From a virus, in IMG/VR virus record IMGVR_UViG_3300022188_000226, positions 52,258 through 116,257 of that record: 64,000 nucleotides of DNA; one strand, 5' to 3'. The position numbers and the translations under genes are program-made. A model generated the notes under the pieces. It was not told where the DNA came from, made no database searches, and was given only the letters and a program-made list of their open reading frames with translations. Positions 1 through 8,374 of the stretch are shown in pieces (position 1 is the first letter of the stretch; each line of letters opens with the position of its first letter).

Positions 1-1
1 T

Positions 2-541
2 GTAACGGATAAAATTGATGGGTCAGTTAATCTTCAATATGATTTCTTTATGGGGCTTAGACGCTTATTAAATGAGAACATGCAGTCGTTTTGGGAAATT
101 ACCGGTAACAGAGTAGCTGTTAAATTTGACGATATTGTTTTTATCGGTCGTACTATTATAGGGCATGAATATCCTGAATATAGAGCATCGTTGGATAATT
201 ATACAGATTATTTGAACTTAAGTAAGGAATTTCTTATGACAACATTGGCTCCATTCATGGATGTTCTTGAGCCTGAAGATCATTTTAGGTTGACTATGGA
301 AATTAAAGATAAAACTTTGAAGTTCTTTAATGATTTTGCAAATATAGAAACAGAGCAGAATATTCAGGGTGGTTTAGACTTCTCAATTGATATAAATGGT
401 AAGCTTTTGATTCAATCAGTAGATGCTATTAGGGATGATAATGTGTTATTTAAATTTTCAGACGGAGAGAAACCAATCATATTTGATTCCAGTACGTTTA
501 ACGATCAGAAATCTCTTATACAGCCACTTATTAAGAGGTAA
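2..541 (+). CDS. dnaN: DNA polymerase III beta sliding clamp, C-terminal part (5' end outside window)
   Basis: The frame is open to the left window edge, so the gene starts upstream; the first internal ATG at 50 is not convincing as a start. Directly after the edge the protein has the beta-clamp signature of domain II/III: a strand, then GHEYPEYRASL, matching the family pattern around DGRFPDYRRVLP in E. coli. It continues with the domain III pattern (an FLMTTLAPF helix, ETEQNI, a DFSIDINGKLL helix) and ends in LIQPLIKR, where clamps end in a hydrophobic MPMRL-like strand. A clamp fits the downstream recA, helicase, primase and SSB and the clamp loader at 33.3 kb. The assignment rests on by-eye motif comparison; domain I is not visible. 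Confidence 0.72.
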   Translation, partial: VTDKIDGSVNLQYDFFMGLRRLLNENMQSFWEITGNRVAVKFDDIVFIGRTIIGHEYPEYRASLDNYTDYLNLSKEFLMTTLAPFMDVLEPEDHFRLTMEIKDKTLKFFNDFANIETEQNIQGGLDFSIDINGKLLIQSVDAIRDDNVLFKFSDGEKPIIFDSSTFNDQKSLIQPLIKR

Positions 542-542
542 T

Positions 543-1148
543 ATGGAAAATGACTTAAAAGAACAAATTCGTAAAGCATTAACTCTACAAGACCAAACTA
601 CTATTTTTTATAGTGGGGTTGAACACGATTTAGAAGAAGCTTGTGCTGCTTTTTTAAAGTTTAAGGGATATAGGGTTATAAATCCTACGGATTATAAGTA
701 TAACATTCGTAATATAACTGATCTTGCTAGCTTTTTCTACGCTATGCTAGATTCTAGGCACCCTGAGTACATAAATGTGTACAGAAATTTGGGCCGTGAC
801 AGAAAAATAGCTTCTTTATTCGTTAGAAACAGAATGGAAACCACAGGTAACAGTAAAGAAATAGCTCTTAAAGAGTGTGCTGCTATCATCGATACTGTTT
901 TCAAATACGAAAAGAAATTTAAGTTTAGAACTGACATATATTTTGGTATGTTCGGACAAGCTAATCTTAGTTGGGTTACAAGAAGGGCTGTTGAGTTAAT
1001 GAACAAGAAGATGGATGACGCACGTAGAGAAAGAAGTCGAAAAGACGTAGAACGTATTGAGCATGAACAACAAGCAGAATATGATTTAGGGTTTAATAAC
1101 ATTGATTCTATTCTTGAACGTATAGAGGGGGAGGAGAATGGCGAATAA
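543..1148 (+). CDS. Hypothetical protein between clamp and RecA
   Basis: 201 residues from the ATG at 543, preceded by AAGAGGTA as ribosome binding site. An upstream in-frame ATG at 423 lies inside the clamp gene and lacks a ribosome binding site. The protein is mixed alpha-helical, with a highly charged, probably coiled C-terminal third (about residues 150-200, rich in R, E and K). I see no signal peptide, membrane segment or known catalytic motif. Its end overlaps the recA start by 11 bp, so the two are probably translationally coupled, and its position suggests a replication or recombination role. No family recognised. Confidence 0.85.
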   Translation: MENDLKEQIRKALTLQDQTTIFYSGVEHDLEEACAAFLKFKGYRVINPTDYKYNIRNITDLASFFYAMLDSRHPEYINVYRNLGRDRKIASLFVRNRMETTGNSKEIALKECAAIIDTVFKYEKKFKFRTDIYFGMFGQANLSWVTRRAVELMNKKMDDARRERSRKDVERIEHEQQAEYDLGFNNIDSILERIEGEENGE

Positions 1149-2253
1149 GAAACAGAGTAAGTCTGTCAAAGGAGATGTCAAAAAAGAAAGCAAGAAAGAT
1201 GTCAAGGAAGATTCAGCAGAAGCTGCGTTTGAACTTGCTAAAAAAGCAGTGGAAAAGAAATACGGTGAGGTAGTTTCTACTTTGGCAGAACATGGAGACA
1301 TGGATATTCCTACTGTCAGTACAGGGTGTCTTAGTCTTGATCTCGCTCTTGGTTGCGGAGGTATGGGATTAGGTAGGGTTTATGAAATTTATGGGCCAAG
1401 TAGTAGTGGTAAGAGTACATTAGGTGTAAATGTCGTGATTCAGGCCCAGAGAAGAGGTATGCGGTGTTGTTATGTCGACGCTGAACATGCTGTGGACCCG
1501 AAACTATTTCGTGCCTATGGAGTTGATACTAAGAATTTACAATTAGTGCAGGGTTATGATGGTGAGGAAAACCTTGATATCTTGGAGAGATTTATTAAGA
1601 CTGACGCGTTTAGTGTAGCTGTTGTCGACAGTGTCAGTGCTCTTATACCACGCGTTGAAGCAGAATCAGATATTGATAAAGATCAGGTTGCTTTACAAGC
1701 CAGACTTATGAGTAAAGCTTTACGTAAAATTACTCCTATTGCAAACCAAACTCAGACATTACTTATATTTATTAATCAGCTTAGGATGAAGATTGGGGCT
1801 TATGGTAATCCAGAAACTACAACTGGTGGGGAGGCTCTGGCGTTTTACTCTACAGGTAGGATTTCTGTACGTGGTCCAGAGGCTAAGAGTAGGCGACTTA
1901 TTGATGATGTAACTGGTGAGGTATTTGGACATAGGGCAGAATTCGAGATTGTTAAGAATAAATTGGCTGCACCTTTCAAAAAATCAGCGGTGAAGCTTAT
2001 TTATGGTGAAGGTTATGACGCTGCTTGGGAAGTACTTGATATAGCAACAGGGCTTGGTATTATTGATAAAAAGGGTGCTTGGTATAAATACGAAGGGGAG
2101 AACGTTGCACAGGGTGAGACAAATGCAGTAGTTTTTTTAAAAGACCCAGATAATGCTAAGGTATATAAAGTTATTAGGGATAATGTGATTAATCAAATTG
2201 GTTTAAAGGATGTCTATGAGCGTCATGGCCACAAAGGTCCACTCTATTCTTAA
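1138..2253 (+). CDS. recA: RecA recombinase
   Basis: 371 residues, near the bacterial RecA length. A lysine-rich N-terminal extension (residues 1-25) precedes the core. Walker A is GPSSSGKST at about residue 86, Walker B ends in AVVDSVSAL at about 161-169, and the DNA-binding loop region with GGEALAFYSTGR lies at about 228. The DQVALQARLMSKALRK stretch before loop 1 is typical of RecA. The role is homologous pairing and strand exchange in phage replication and repair. The 3' end overlaps the next nuclease gene by 44 bp. A bacterial-type RecA rather than a UvsX-type protein is consistent with a large phage genome. No intein is present. Confidence 0.97.
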   Translation: MANKKQSKSVKGDVKKESKKDVKEDSAEAAFELAKKAVEKKYGEVVSTLAEHGDMDIPTVSTGCLSLDLALGCGGMGLGRVYEIYGPSSSGKSTLGVNVVIQAQRRGMRCCYVDAEHAVDPKLFRAYGVDTKNLQLVQGYDGEENLDILERFIKTDAFSVAVVDSVSALIPRVEAESDIDKDQVALQARLMSKALRKITPIANQTQTLLIFINQLRMKIGAYGNPETTTGGEALAFYSTGRISVRGPEAKSRRLIDDVTGEVFGHRAEFEIVKNKLAAPFKKSAVKLIYGEGYDAAWEVLDIATGLGIIDKKGAWYKYEGENVAQGETNAVVFLKDPDNAKVYKVIRDNVINQIGLKDVYERHGHKGPLYS

Positions 2254-2578
2254 CAATATGTTTCCGGCAAACCCGCATAAGAGGGTGTTCCTTGAACATT
2301 ATGTTAAGTATAAGGGAAGTCGTCTGTTCTTTGACTTTTATATAAAAGAGTTGAGTGTGTTTATAGAAGTACAGGGAAGACAACATGTGCAATTTGTGAA
2401 GCATTTTCATGGGACTATTGACTCTTTTTATAAACAAAAGATAAGAGACAATTTTAAGATAGAATATGTACAAGAGCACAACCAGTGCCTTGTTAGAATA
2501 TATGATACAGAAGAAGTTACAGAAGAATTAGTACGTGAAAAAATAACTAAAGCTATGGAGATGTGTTTTTATGAGTGA
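2210..2578 (+). CDS. Small PD-(D/E)XK (VSR/EDxHD-like) endonuclease
   Basis: 122 residues. The core has FDFYIKELSVFIEVQGRQHV followed about 20 residues later by QKIRDNFKIEYVQE and an LVRIYD strand. This order (D, then E-x-Q with GxQH, then K/RD, then a final strand) is the minimal endonuclease module seen in VSR-like and EDxHD phage nucleases. ATG codons at 2210, 2216 and 2225 are in frame; AAAGG just upstream best serves 2210 or 2216. It is embedded in the recA 3' end, so a recombination-linked nicking or repair role is plausible, but a freestanding homing nuclease is also possible. Substrate unknown. Confidence 0.65.
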   Translation: MSMSVMATKVHSILNNMFPANPHKRVFLEHYVKYKGSRLFFDFYIKELSVFIEVQGRQHVQFVKHFHGTIDSFYKQKIRDNFKIEYVQEHNQCLVRIYDTEEVTEELVREKITKAMEMCFYE

Positions 2579-2891
2579 ACTTCTTATAAGTATACCTAAA
2601 GAAGAACGTGAGGATGGTAGAACTCCTGACTCTATTAAGTATAAAAAAGATTGTCCAGATTTTGTTTGTTTGGAGGATGGTACTATTACAAAAGAATATA
2701 AGTATTGTAATTTAAGTTTACAGTGTCGTCAAGTTGATATTGTAAAAAACTGTGAGACGTTTCCTATGGAAGCTAATTATTTACCAGTTTATGATGCTGA
2801 TGGACGTCTTCGTTCTCACGAGTTATTTTGTACGGGAATGCATGATATTCGTTCTTATGTGGAAAGACTTGAAGACGACAAAGTGTCTTAG
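2571..2891 (+). CDS. Hypothetical protein with conserved-looking cysteines
   Basis: 106 residues overlapping the preceding nuclease by 8 bp. Six cysteines (DCPDFVC, YCNLSLQC, NCETF, FCTG) are spaced like a compact metal-binding or zinc-ribbon-like fold at about residues 28-60. No catalytic motif, signal peptide or membrane segment. Operon position between recA and the helicase suggests a DNA-metabolism accessory protein; function unknown. Confidence 0.8.
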   Translation: MSELLISIPKEEREDGRTPDSIKYKKDCPDFVCLEDGTITKEYKYCNLSLQCRQVDIVKNCETFPMEANYLPVYDADGRLRSHELFCTGMHDIRSYVERLEDDKVS

Positions 2892-2899
2892 GAGATTAT

Positions 2900-3364
2900 A
2901 TGAATCCTGATGTGTTATCATTTCAGAATATAAAAATCAATCATGATCTATTGAATGAGGTTTGGAAGTTTGACCCACGAACCTTAGATACTTTAAAGGG
3001 AGCGAAACTAAGTTCATACGCTATGGCTTTGGCTCAATATCTTATTTACTTTACATATCAATGTAATCTATCTAAGGCAGAAATACATAGGCTGAACACG
3101 TTTATAGAGAGAACTATTTCTTTAACGTTATCTGCTGACCCGTCATTATTGAAAGAATATAAAACAAAGAAGGCAGCTGCCGAATATCTAGTGTCTATTG
3201 ATATGAAACTAATGGAGGCTCAAAGCAAGCTAGAGGCCCTAAAAAAGGAGATAATGCAAACAGAGGGTATGGATAAGGTAATAAGTGAGTTAATAGCCAC
3301 AATCAAGCGTGAGCTCACTAGAAGGGAAAATGAATTGTATCAAGTAAGGATGGAGCGTAGATAA
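2900..3364 (+). CDS. Hypothetical coiled-coil protein upstream of helicase
   Basis: 154 residues, ATG preceded by TTAGGAGA. The first two thirds are helical; residues about 105-154 form a strongly charged likely coiled coil (KLMEAQSKLEALKKE and later ELTRRENELYQVRMERR). The stop codon overlaps the helicase start by 1 bp, so co-translation with DnaB is likely and a helicase-loader or helicase-partner role is a fair guess, but no loader family is recognisable from sequence. Confidence 0.8.
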   Translation: MNPDVLSFQNIKINHDLLNEVWKFDPRTLDTLKGAKLSSYAMALAQYLIYFTYQCNLSKAEIHRLNTFIERTISLTLSADPSLLKEYKTKKAAAEYLVSIDMKLMEAQSKLEALKKEIMQTEGMDKVISELIATIKRELTRRENELYQVRMERR

Positions 3365-4782
3365 TGGATCAAGATATTAAAATGCGAGAGTTGTTTTGTA
3401 GGCCAGCGGATGAGAGAGCCCTGCTTGCTTATTGTATGCACGATCTAACGAGTTATTTTGCAGTTTGTGCTAGGCTTGATGCTAATGATTTTTTGTATAG
3501 TCAGCATGAAACTATGATGTTGTTACTTCATTCATTGTCAACTAAAGGATCGGAAAAATTCGATACTCATTTGATAATGTCAGAGGCGTCTGCACAGGGT
3601 ATATTAGAAGATATTGGAGGAGCTAAGTATGTTCAAACTATATCTAATATGAATGTATCGGCACAGAATTTTGAAATACATTTGAATGCTGTAGTTGAGG
3701 CGACTACTAAATATAAATTATACAGGTTGTTAAGTGAGCAAACGGTTAATCTAGGAGATAATGCTAAAGATGGGTTATCAAGTGCAGATTTACTAAGCTC
3801 TGTGGAAGCTGAGATTATGGATTTGTCAATGAGTGGATTTAATATAGATGAACCTATTAATTTGGCAGAAGGTTTGGATGAGTTTCTTGACAAACTTAAA
3901 GATAATAAGATAGATTTAAGTGGGTTGTCGACTGGTTACCCAGTTCTTGATAAACAGATAGATGGTATGATAGCAGGTACGTTGTTAGTGGTAGCAGCTC
4001 GCAAAAAGATGGGAAAGAGTGCTTTGTTAACTAATATAGCTACTCATGTAGCATACAATCTAAACACACCAGTACTTTATGTTGATACAGAGCTGTCATT
4101 TGCTGAATGGAGGACTAGAGCATTAGCTAATTTGTCGGGTGTTAAGGAACGTAGCATTAAACATGGTGGTTACGATGATTTTACTTATAACAAACTTAAG
4201 AAGTGTTCTAAAATTGTAGGTAATGGTAAGTTGTTTCATGAGTTTATGCCAGGTTATTCTGTAGATAAATTAGTAGCTCTGTATAAAAAATATAGATATA
4301 AAGAGAAAATTGGTTTAATAGTATTTGATTATTTAAAAGAGCCTGATAGCACATCAATTGATAGGCAGCGTAAGGAGTATCAGGTACTAGGTGATGTTAC
4401 TACTAAACTTAAGGATTTGGCCGGCCAGTTAGATATACCAGCTATTACAGCTGTCCAATTGAACAGAAGTAATGATGTTGCGGATAGTGATAGAATTGCT
4501 CGTTATGCTGACGTTGTATGTCATTGGGCACAGCGTGACGACGAAGAAAGAGATGAGGGTGGGGATGTAAGTGGTACCCATAAACTCATCATTAGAGACA
4601 CAAGACGTGGTGGTGCTACGAGTGAACACGGTATAGGTTATATGTTCTTTAAAGAGACTTTAAATATACGAGAAGTACCAATTGATAGGCAATATTTTAC
4701 TAATTTCGAACGAATTGTAAATGAAGATAGTGCAGGAGAGCCTTGTGATTACGAAGGGTATGAAAACGAAAAGTTATCTTAG
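3364..4782 (+). CDS. dnaB: Replicative DNA helicase, DnaB type
   Basis: 472 residues, the usual DnaB length. The N-terminal helical domain has the family pattern (ERALLAYCMHD, then GGAKYVQTIS at about 80). The RecA-like motor follows a linker at about 180: GLSTGYPVLDKQIDGM, then a Walker A of the form ARKKMGKSA at about 213-221, GLIVFDYL as Walker B at about 318-325, and a QLNRS motif near 360. It unwinds the fork and works with the primase encoded next. The P-loop has K-K where many DnaB proteins have P-S or A-M, not an obvious inactivation. A mitochondrial Twinkle-like origin is excluded because the primase is separate. Confidence 0.93.
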   Translation: MDQDIKMRELFCRPADERALLAYCMHDLTSYFAVCARLDANDFLYSQHETMMLLLHSLSTKGSEKFDTHLIMSEASAQGILEDIGGAKYVQTISNMNVSAQNFEIHLNAVVEATTKYKLYRLLSEQTVNLGDNAKDGLSSADLLSSVEAEIMDLSMSGFNIDEPINLAEGLDEFLDKLKDNKIDLSGLSTGYPVLDKQIDGMIAGTLLVVAARKKMGKSALLTNIATHVAYNLNTPVLYVDTELSFAEWRTRALANLSGVKERSIKHGGYDDFTYNKLKKCSKIVGNGKLFHEFMPGYSVDKLVALYKKYRYKEKIGLIVFDYLKEPDSTSIDRQRKEYQVLGDVTTKLKDLAGQLDIPAITAVQLNRSNDVADSDRIARYADVVCHWAQRDDEERDEGGDVSGTHKLIIRDTRRGGATSEHGIGYMFFKETLNIREVPIDRQYFTNFERIVNEDSAGEPCDYEGYENEKLS

Positions 4783-5809
4783 ATATAAAGACAAAAAATT
4801 AGAGAATCTCAAGGAGAGACTTGATTATCTAAAGCACTCGGTAGACCCACAATATCTATTAAAAGAGTTAGGGTTTGAGTATACTAGAGAAACTTCTAAA
4901 GAGCTACGTAGTAGATGTATTATTCATGGTGGTGATAATAAAACTGCGTTTAGATTTAATAAAGATACTCGTACATGGGTGTGCTTTACTCATAAGTGTC
5001 ATGAAGAGCACGGTAACGATTTGATTGGGCTTATAAGGGCTGTGACAGGTCGTGATTTTCTACAATCTGTTGAGTTCTTAAAGCAGTTTACTCCAGATCT
5101 TGATGATATAGACTACGTAAAAGCTAAAAGAAAGAGAGAGATAGATGATTTTATTAAGTCTCATGACCAAGTAAATGTAAAACCCAAGGCTGTTAATGAA
5201 AGTTCTCTTGAGAGTTTTAGAAGCATGGGAGCTAATTATTTTATTGGTCAAGGGTTTAAAAAAGAAACTATGGATTATTTTGAAGTGGGGCATGGTTGGA
5301 CTGATACACACGGTGTTACTAGAGCAGTAATCCCTATTAGGGATGAACGTGGTGAGTTAGTTGCTTACAGTCTCAGGGATATAAGAGAGGGTGTTGATGA
5401 TGATTTTAAATATATTTTAACTCCAGGATTTAATAAACAAGGTAATCTTTATAACCTAAATAACGCTCAAGAATACGGCGATAAATTACCTATTATTGTA
5501 GTAGAAGGGTTTAAAAGTGTATGGAGATTACATGAATACGGTATAAAGAATGTAGTAGCTACAATGGGGGCAGGAATAACTGAAGGACAGCAATTCTTGT
5601 TGTGTATGTACGCTATGAAGGGGGCAGTAACACTCTTTGATAATGATAGGGCTGGAGTTGAGGGCACTATATCAGCATGTAAAGATCTTTCAGGAAAGCT
5701 CGACACACGACCTGTGTTTATTCAAGAAGTAGATGAGAATGGTAAGGGTTTAGACCCAGCAGATTTAACTAAAGAACAAGTATATGAATACTTGGAAACA
5801 TATTTTTAA
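4745..5809 (+). CDS. dnaG: DNA primase, DnaG type with TOPRIM domain
   Basis: 354 residues from a GTG at 4745, chosen because AGGAGAG (4734-4740) sits 4 nt upstream; an ATG at 4721 has no ribosome binding site and one at 4760 is too far away. The N-terminal zinc-binding region (C at about 57, H at about 60, then CFTHKCHEEHGN at about 80-92) is followed by the TOPRIM domain with VVEGFKSV at about 252 and the metal-binding DNDRAG at about 298. It makes RNA primers at the fork with the helicase just upstream, which it overlaps by 38 bp. A DnaB-binding C-terminal domain as long as in E. coli DnaG is missing; total length is about 60 percent of the bacterial enzyme. Confidence 0.9.
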   Translation: MITKGMKTKSYLRYKDKKLENLKERLDYLKHSVDPQYLLKELGFEYTRETSKELRSRCIIHGGDNKTAFRFNKDTRTWVCFTHKCHEEHGNDLIGLIRAVTGRDFLQSVEFLKQFTPDLDDIDYVKAKRKREIDDFIKSHDQVNVKPKAVNESSLESFRSMGANYFIGQGFKKETMDYFEVGHGWTDTHGVTRAVIPIRDERGELVAYSLRDIREGVDDDFKYILTPGFNKQGNLYNLNNAQEYGDKLPIIVVEGFKSVWRLHEYGIKNVVATMGAGITEGQQFLLCMYAMKGAVTLFDNDRAGVEGTISACKDLSGKLDTRPVFIQEVDENGKGLDPADLTKEQVYEYLETYF

Positions 5810-5821
5810 GGAGGAAGTTTT

Positions 5822-6139
5822 ATGGAAGGTGAAAATTTTGTAAGTTTAAAAGGTAGCATTCAGTGGCCGGAGCTAAGAACTGTTGGCGAGAACAATACGT
5901 CTTTATTTAAGGGTAAACTGGCAATTCCTTTTGGTCAAGATAAGTCTCAGTATCTTAAAATAGCAGCATGGAACAGTATTGCAGAGGGTTTAGGTGCTCT
6001 ACCAAAAGATGCTTTTATTCATATTCACGGTCATATAGAAGAACGTTCGTATGACGGGAATTGTAAACACTGCAAGGGAGTTGAAAAAAAGTACTGGACT
6101 GAAGTTATTGTAGATAATTTTTCTCCACTGGAGGCGTAA
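5822..6139 (+). CDS. ssb: Single-stranded DNA-binding protein-like OB-fold protein
   Basis: 105 residues after a good AAGGAGG site. The pattern is that of an OB fold: FVSLKGSIQWPELRTV (strand 1), FKGKLAIPFG, YLKIAAWNSIAEGLGALPKD (SSB-like helix with the W and loop), FIHIHGHIEERSY and WTEVIVDNFSPL. A CKHCKG knuckle is inserted at about residue 80, as in some phage SSBs. No acidic C-terminal tail is present, which bacterial SSBs use for partner binding. Its place after the primase supports a role in protecting fork ssDNA. Confidence 0.75.
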   Translation: MEGENFVSLKGSIQWPELRTVGENNTSLFKGKLAIPFGQDKSQYLKIAAWNSIAEGLGALPKDAFIHIHGHIEERSYDGNCKHCKGVEKKYWTEVIVDNFSPLEA

Positions 6140-6534
6140 TGACAGAAAAAGCTAAATTAGAAGAAAAATTTATTAGGGGTACACCACCACCAGTTTTAAT
6201 GCCAGCAAAGAATTACATCTTTAAGATTACAAACGAGCATTTCGTGATTGAGTTACCACGTTCTGGTACTTATCACGATATAGCCCCAGAGTTTTTCAAT
6301 GAAGATGCAGGCTCGTTTAATATATTCGATGAAGAAAGTAAGATTTTGTACATGCCGGCAATTACTAAAGTACTGTTTGCGGCAGCTAAGTACCCTGATT
6401 TGGAGTTTAATCAGTTTTTTACACCTTATTCGATTAAGATCGATAATGATAAGGTACTCATTTCTGGAATGATTATTGATATGGTACTTCCAATAAAAGA
6501 TGAAGAAAAGACTGAAAAGGAGGTTACTGAATAA
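6139..6534 (+). CDS. Hypothetical protein
   Basis: 131 residues overlapping the SSB-like gene by 1 bp (TAATG). Mostly beta pattern with an acidic, lysine-rich C-terminus. No recognisable motif. Strictly coupled to the replication genes, so probably part of the same operon. Function unknown. Confidence 0.8.
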   Translation: MTEKAKLEEKFIRGTPPPVLMPAKNYIFKITNEHFVIELPRSGTYHDIAPEFFNEDAGSFNIFDEESKILYMPAITKVLFAAAKYPDLEFNQFFTPYSIKIDNDKVLISGMIIDMVLPIKDEEKTEKEVTE

Positions 6535-6897
6535 ATGGAATGTCTTAATTGTCAAGGAACTGATGTTATGACTTTTTTTAATGAGATTATTACTTGTTCT
6601 CATTGTAAAGAAGACAACGATGTTTCGTATAATGTATGTCAAACTTGTGGTTTGATTTGGAAAGCTGTGAATGATAAACCTATATCAGAGTCTGTTTTCA
6701 CAGATACTGATCTTGGCGAGGTGTTAGGGGATTCTCTAGATAAATTTATGGAGAATATTAGTCATGAAACAGCTTCTACTGGTACTATGAATGAGATAGT
6801 TCATAAGTGTTTGCGGTGTGAAACTATAGCGTATGAGGTGGCCCCACGTCTTTACCGTTGCCCAGAATGCAGGTTCGAGTGGGAGGTTATTACATAG
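6535..6897 (+). CDS. Zinc-ribbon protein with two or three CxxC ribbons
   Basis: 120 residues after AAGGAGGT. Cysteine pairs are at CLNC, CSHC, CQTC and again CLRC and CPEC, which makes an N-terminal ribbon with a third pair and a separate C-terminal ribbon joined by an acidic linker. Such double ribbons resemble TFIIB/TFIIS-like or DNA-binding adaptors, but nothing more specific can be claimed. It is the last gene of the first replication block. Confidence 0.75.
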   Translation: MECLNCQGTDVMTFFNEIITCSHCKEDNDVSYNVCQTCGLIWKAVNDKPISESVFTDTDLGEVLGDSLDKFMENISHETASTGTMNEIVHKCLRCETIAYEVAPRLYRCPECRFEWEVIT

Positions 6898-6942
6898 TAA
6901 TCTTTCATTACTAATTATTAACATATCTTAATGAACAGATTT

Positions 6943-6981
6943 AGAGCCGCAATCCTCAGAGGGTTTCCGGGGTTAGGCTCT
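6943..6981 (+). terminator. Hairpin after the replication block
   Basis: AGAGCC (6943-6948) pairs with GGCTCT (6976-6981), with an inner CCTCAGAGG. No run of T follows, so it may be a terminator-like element or the structured left part of the adjacent TnpB remnant rather than a true terminator. Confidence 0.35.
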
Positions 6982-7008
6982 TGACAAGTTAGATTTAATA
7001 CTTATTAT
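6981..7008 (+). promoter_or_regulatory. Sigma70-like promoter upstream of the tnpB remnant
   Basis: TTGACA at 6981-6986, 16 bp spacer, TATTAT at 7003-7008. It matches the promoter form used elsewhere in the window and would transcribe the tnpB remnant, the 127 nt structured unit and the gene at 7289. Confidence 0.55.
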
Positions 7009-7039
7009 TAAAATAGATATTAAATTTACAGGATAATTT

Positions 7040-7267
7040 ATGATAACAAGAGAATTAAAATTACGATTAACGACCAAACAGAAAAATTTACTAAATCAAT
7101 AGTTATTTAATTTGACTGGAACGTATAACTGGGAATGCAGTGCTTGTGGGGCACAGCTCGATCGCGATCTTAATGGAGCTAGAAATATCTTCGTAAGATC
7201 TTTGGGAGATTCACTTGCACTGAAGAGAATGTTAACTTCCTCAGTGTGCATTGTTAATAATTGTTAA
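7040..7267 (+). pseudogene. Internally deleted tnpB remnant
   Basis: Starts MITRELKLRLTTKQ, an RNA-guided TnpB-like N-terminus, reaches an in-frame TAG at 7100-7102, then in the same frame jumps to the extreme C-terminus: WECSACGAQLDRDLNGARN, the second half of the zinc ribbon plus the RuvC-III aspartate region, then to a stop at 7265-7267. Roughly 300 residues of the usual protein are missing. The remnant keeps a CxxC pair that the longer copy at 21.6 kb lacks, so the two derive from different tnpB genes although their 3' ends are nearly identical. Not expected to be a functional nuclease. Confidence 0.8.
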
Positions 7268-7281
7268 CGAAAAAGAATTGG
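7155..7281 (+). repeat. 127 nt structured unit, copy A (tnpB 3' end plus element end)
   Basis: Nearly identical to 8442-8568 and 22890-23013, same orientation. Similarity starts exactly at the first base of an AGCTC/GAGCT stem and stops after the terminal GG. Predicted hairpins: AGCTC/GAGCT, ATCTT/AAGAT (7187-7199), CACTGAAGA/TCCTCAGTG (7218-7246, one mismatch) and GTTAA/TTAAC (7253-7268). Ends 7 nt before the ATG at 7289. Possible omega-RNA scaffold. Confidence 0.75.
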
Positions 7282-7288
7282 AAAAATT

Positions 7289-8224
7289 ATGACAGAAAAT
7301 GATATTAAGAATTTAAAAGAAATAAGAGAATTTTTAGAAAAAAACAATATTAAGTATAGTATTGAATTGGACAATTTTTGTTTGTTTTATGATGAGTGGC
7401 CAGAAAAAAGAAGATATGAAATAGAGTATGTGCGGGCATTAGATTTTCCTATAGAGTATCCAAAATATGATATAGGGGGAGTGAATAAGAATTACTTTTT
7501 TAATAAATCTATAGAAGCAGAGGAAAATAACTCGTTTAAGATGTGGATCAAAGATTTTGAGTGGGATGATGATAGGAAGAGACCTATATTGAAGTCACAA
7601 ATACTTCATGCTTATGGGATTACACCTTATAAATTCTATGCTCGTGAGTGTATTGTCAAAGAGGTAGGCACCAAAGAAGGAAGGGAATTCGAGGTTGAGA
7701 ATTGTTTTTATGGAAAAAGAGGGGCAAGTCTAAGTCTTGGTTTGTATTTGAAGAAGGATAAAAATGGTTTTAAAAAAGACACACTTCTTATGTTGTATAC
7801 ATTCGGCATGAATTTTTTTGGAAAAAGTAAAAACATGTTAGAAGTATTGCGAGTAGGTACTTTGAAAAAATCCTATGTTACTGGCGGTGCTTCTAAGTTG
7901 CTTAAACATTTTATTAAGAACTATGAAACAATTAAGATTGGTAAGCGTGATGTTGAAGTTTCTGTTTTAAAATTTTATAGCGATTATGACCATAATTTGG
8001 GGTCTAGTATGCAGGGGATAGGGTTTAAATTTCATAATTATTCCAAGGGGGGTTTTATGAATTATTGGGCCGAGAGTGGGGAAGTGCGGCATAGACAGCC
8101 AATGAAGCATAAGTGGGTGATGGCACAAATAGCTGATGGAAAATGTAGAAGTATTCCTAATGCAGGAGTTAAGACCTTCTTACTGGATGTTTCAACTTAT
8201 AAAAAAGAAGTCGGTATAACTTAA
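7289..8224 (+). CDS. Protein with a homing-endonuclease-associated C-terminal domain
   Basis: 311 residues, ATG 7 nt after the structured unit. The C-terminal half (about 170-290) has the order GGASKLLKHF, VSVLKFYSDYDHNLG, GIGFKFHNYSKGGFMNYW, which parallels the C-terminal domain of the nuclease at 17971 (GVASKFLTFF, FTFADRRWSDG, KIGFSYVSATVPNYWYF). That domain is common at the end of phage homing endonucleases. The N-terminal half shows no nuclease motif I can identify, so this may be a nuclease relic or a DNA-binding partner. It sits between two TnpB-derived units, so the whole 6.9-8.6 kb segment looks mobile. Confidence 0.6.
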   Translation: MTENDIKNLKEIREFLEKNNIKYSIELDNFCLFYDEWPEKRRYEIEYVRALDFPIEYPKYDIGGVNKNYFFNKSIEAEENNSFKMWIKDFEWDDDRKRPILKSQILHAYGITPYKFYARECIVKEVGTKEGREFEVENCFYGKRGASLSLGLYLKKDKNGFKKDTLLMLYTFGMNFFGKSKNMLEVLRVGTLKKSYVTGGASKLLKHFIKNYETIKIGKRDVEVSVLKFYSDYDHNLGSSMQGIGFKFHNYSKGGFMNYWAESGEVRHRQPMKHKWVMAQIADGKCRSIPNAGVKTFLLDVSTYKKEVGIT

Positions 8225-8269
8225 AATAATGTCTAAAAAATTAACATATTATTTATAGAAAGATCAGAA

Positions 8270-8303
8270 AGTCAATAATCACTATCCTAAAGGAGTAGTA
8301 GTT
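8270..8303 (+). repeat. Imperfect hairpin element, copy 1 (AGTCAATA...CCTAAAGG)
   Basis: Consists of AGTCAATA followed by an imperfect hairpin with loop core CCTAAAGG. The same arrangement is found at 48884-48917. It follows the stop of the gene at 7289. Possibly a subterminal hairpin of an IS200/IS605-type element or a terminator-like structure. Confidence 0.45.
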
Positions 8304-8321
8304 TTACGCCAGTTATATAAA

Positions 8322-8353
8322 AAGGTTTTTTGTAATTAATAGGTAAGAAAACC
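8322..8353 (+). terminator. Inverted repeat, terminator-like
   Basis: AGGTTTT (from 8323) pairs with AAAACCT (8347-8353) around an AT-rich loop. AT-rich stem without a strong T tract, placed between the stop at 8224 and the promoter at 8375, so it could end the upstream transcript. Confidence 0.35.
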
Positions 8354-8374
8354 TCAAATATTTTAAATTAACAC

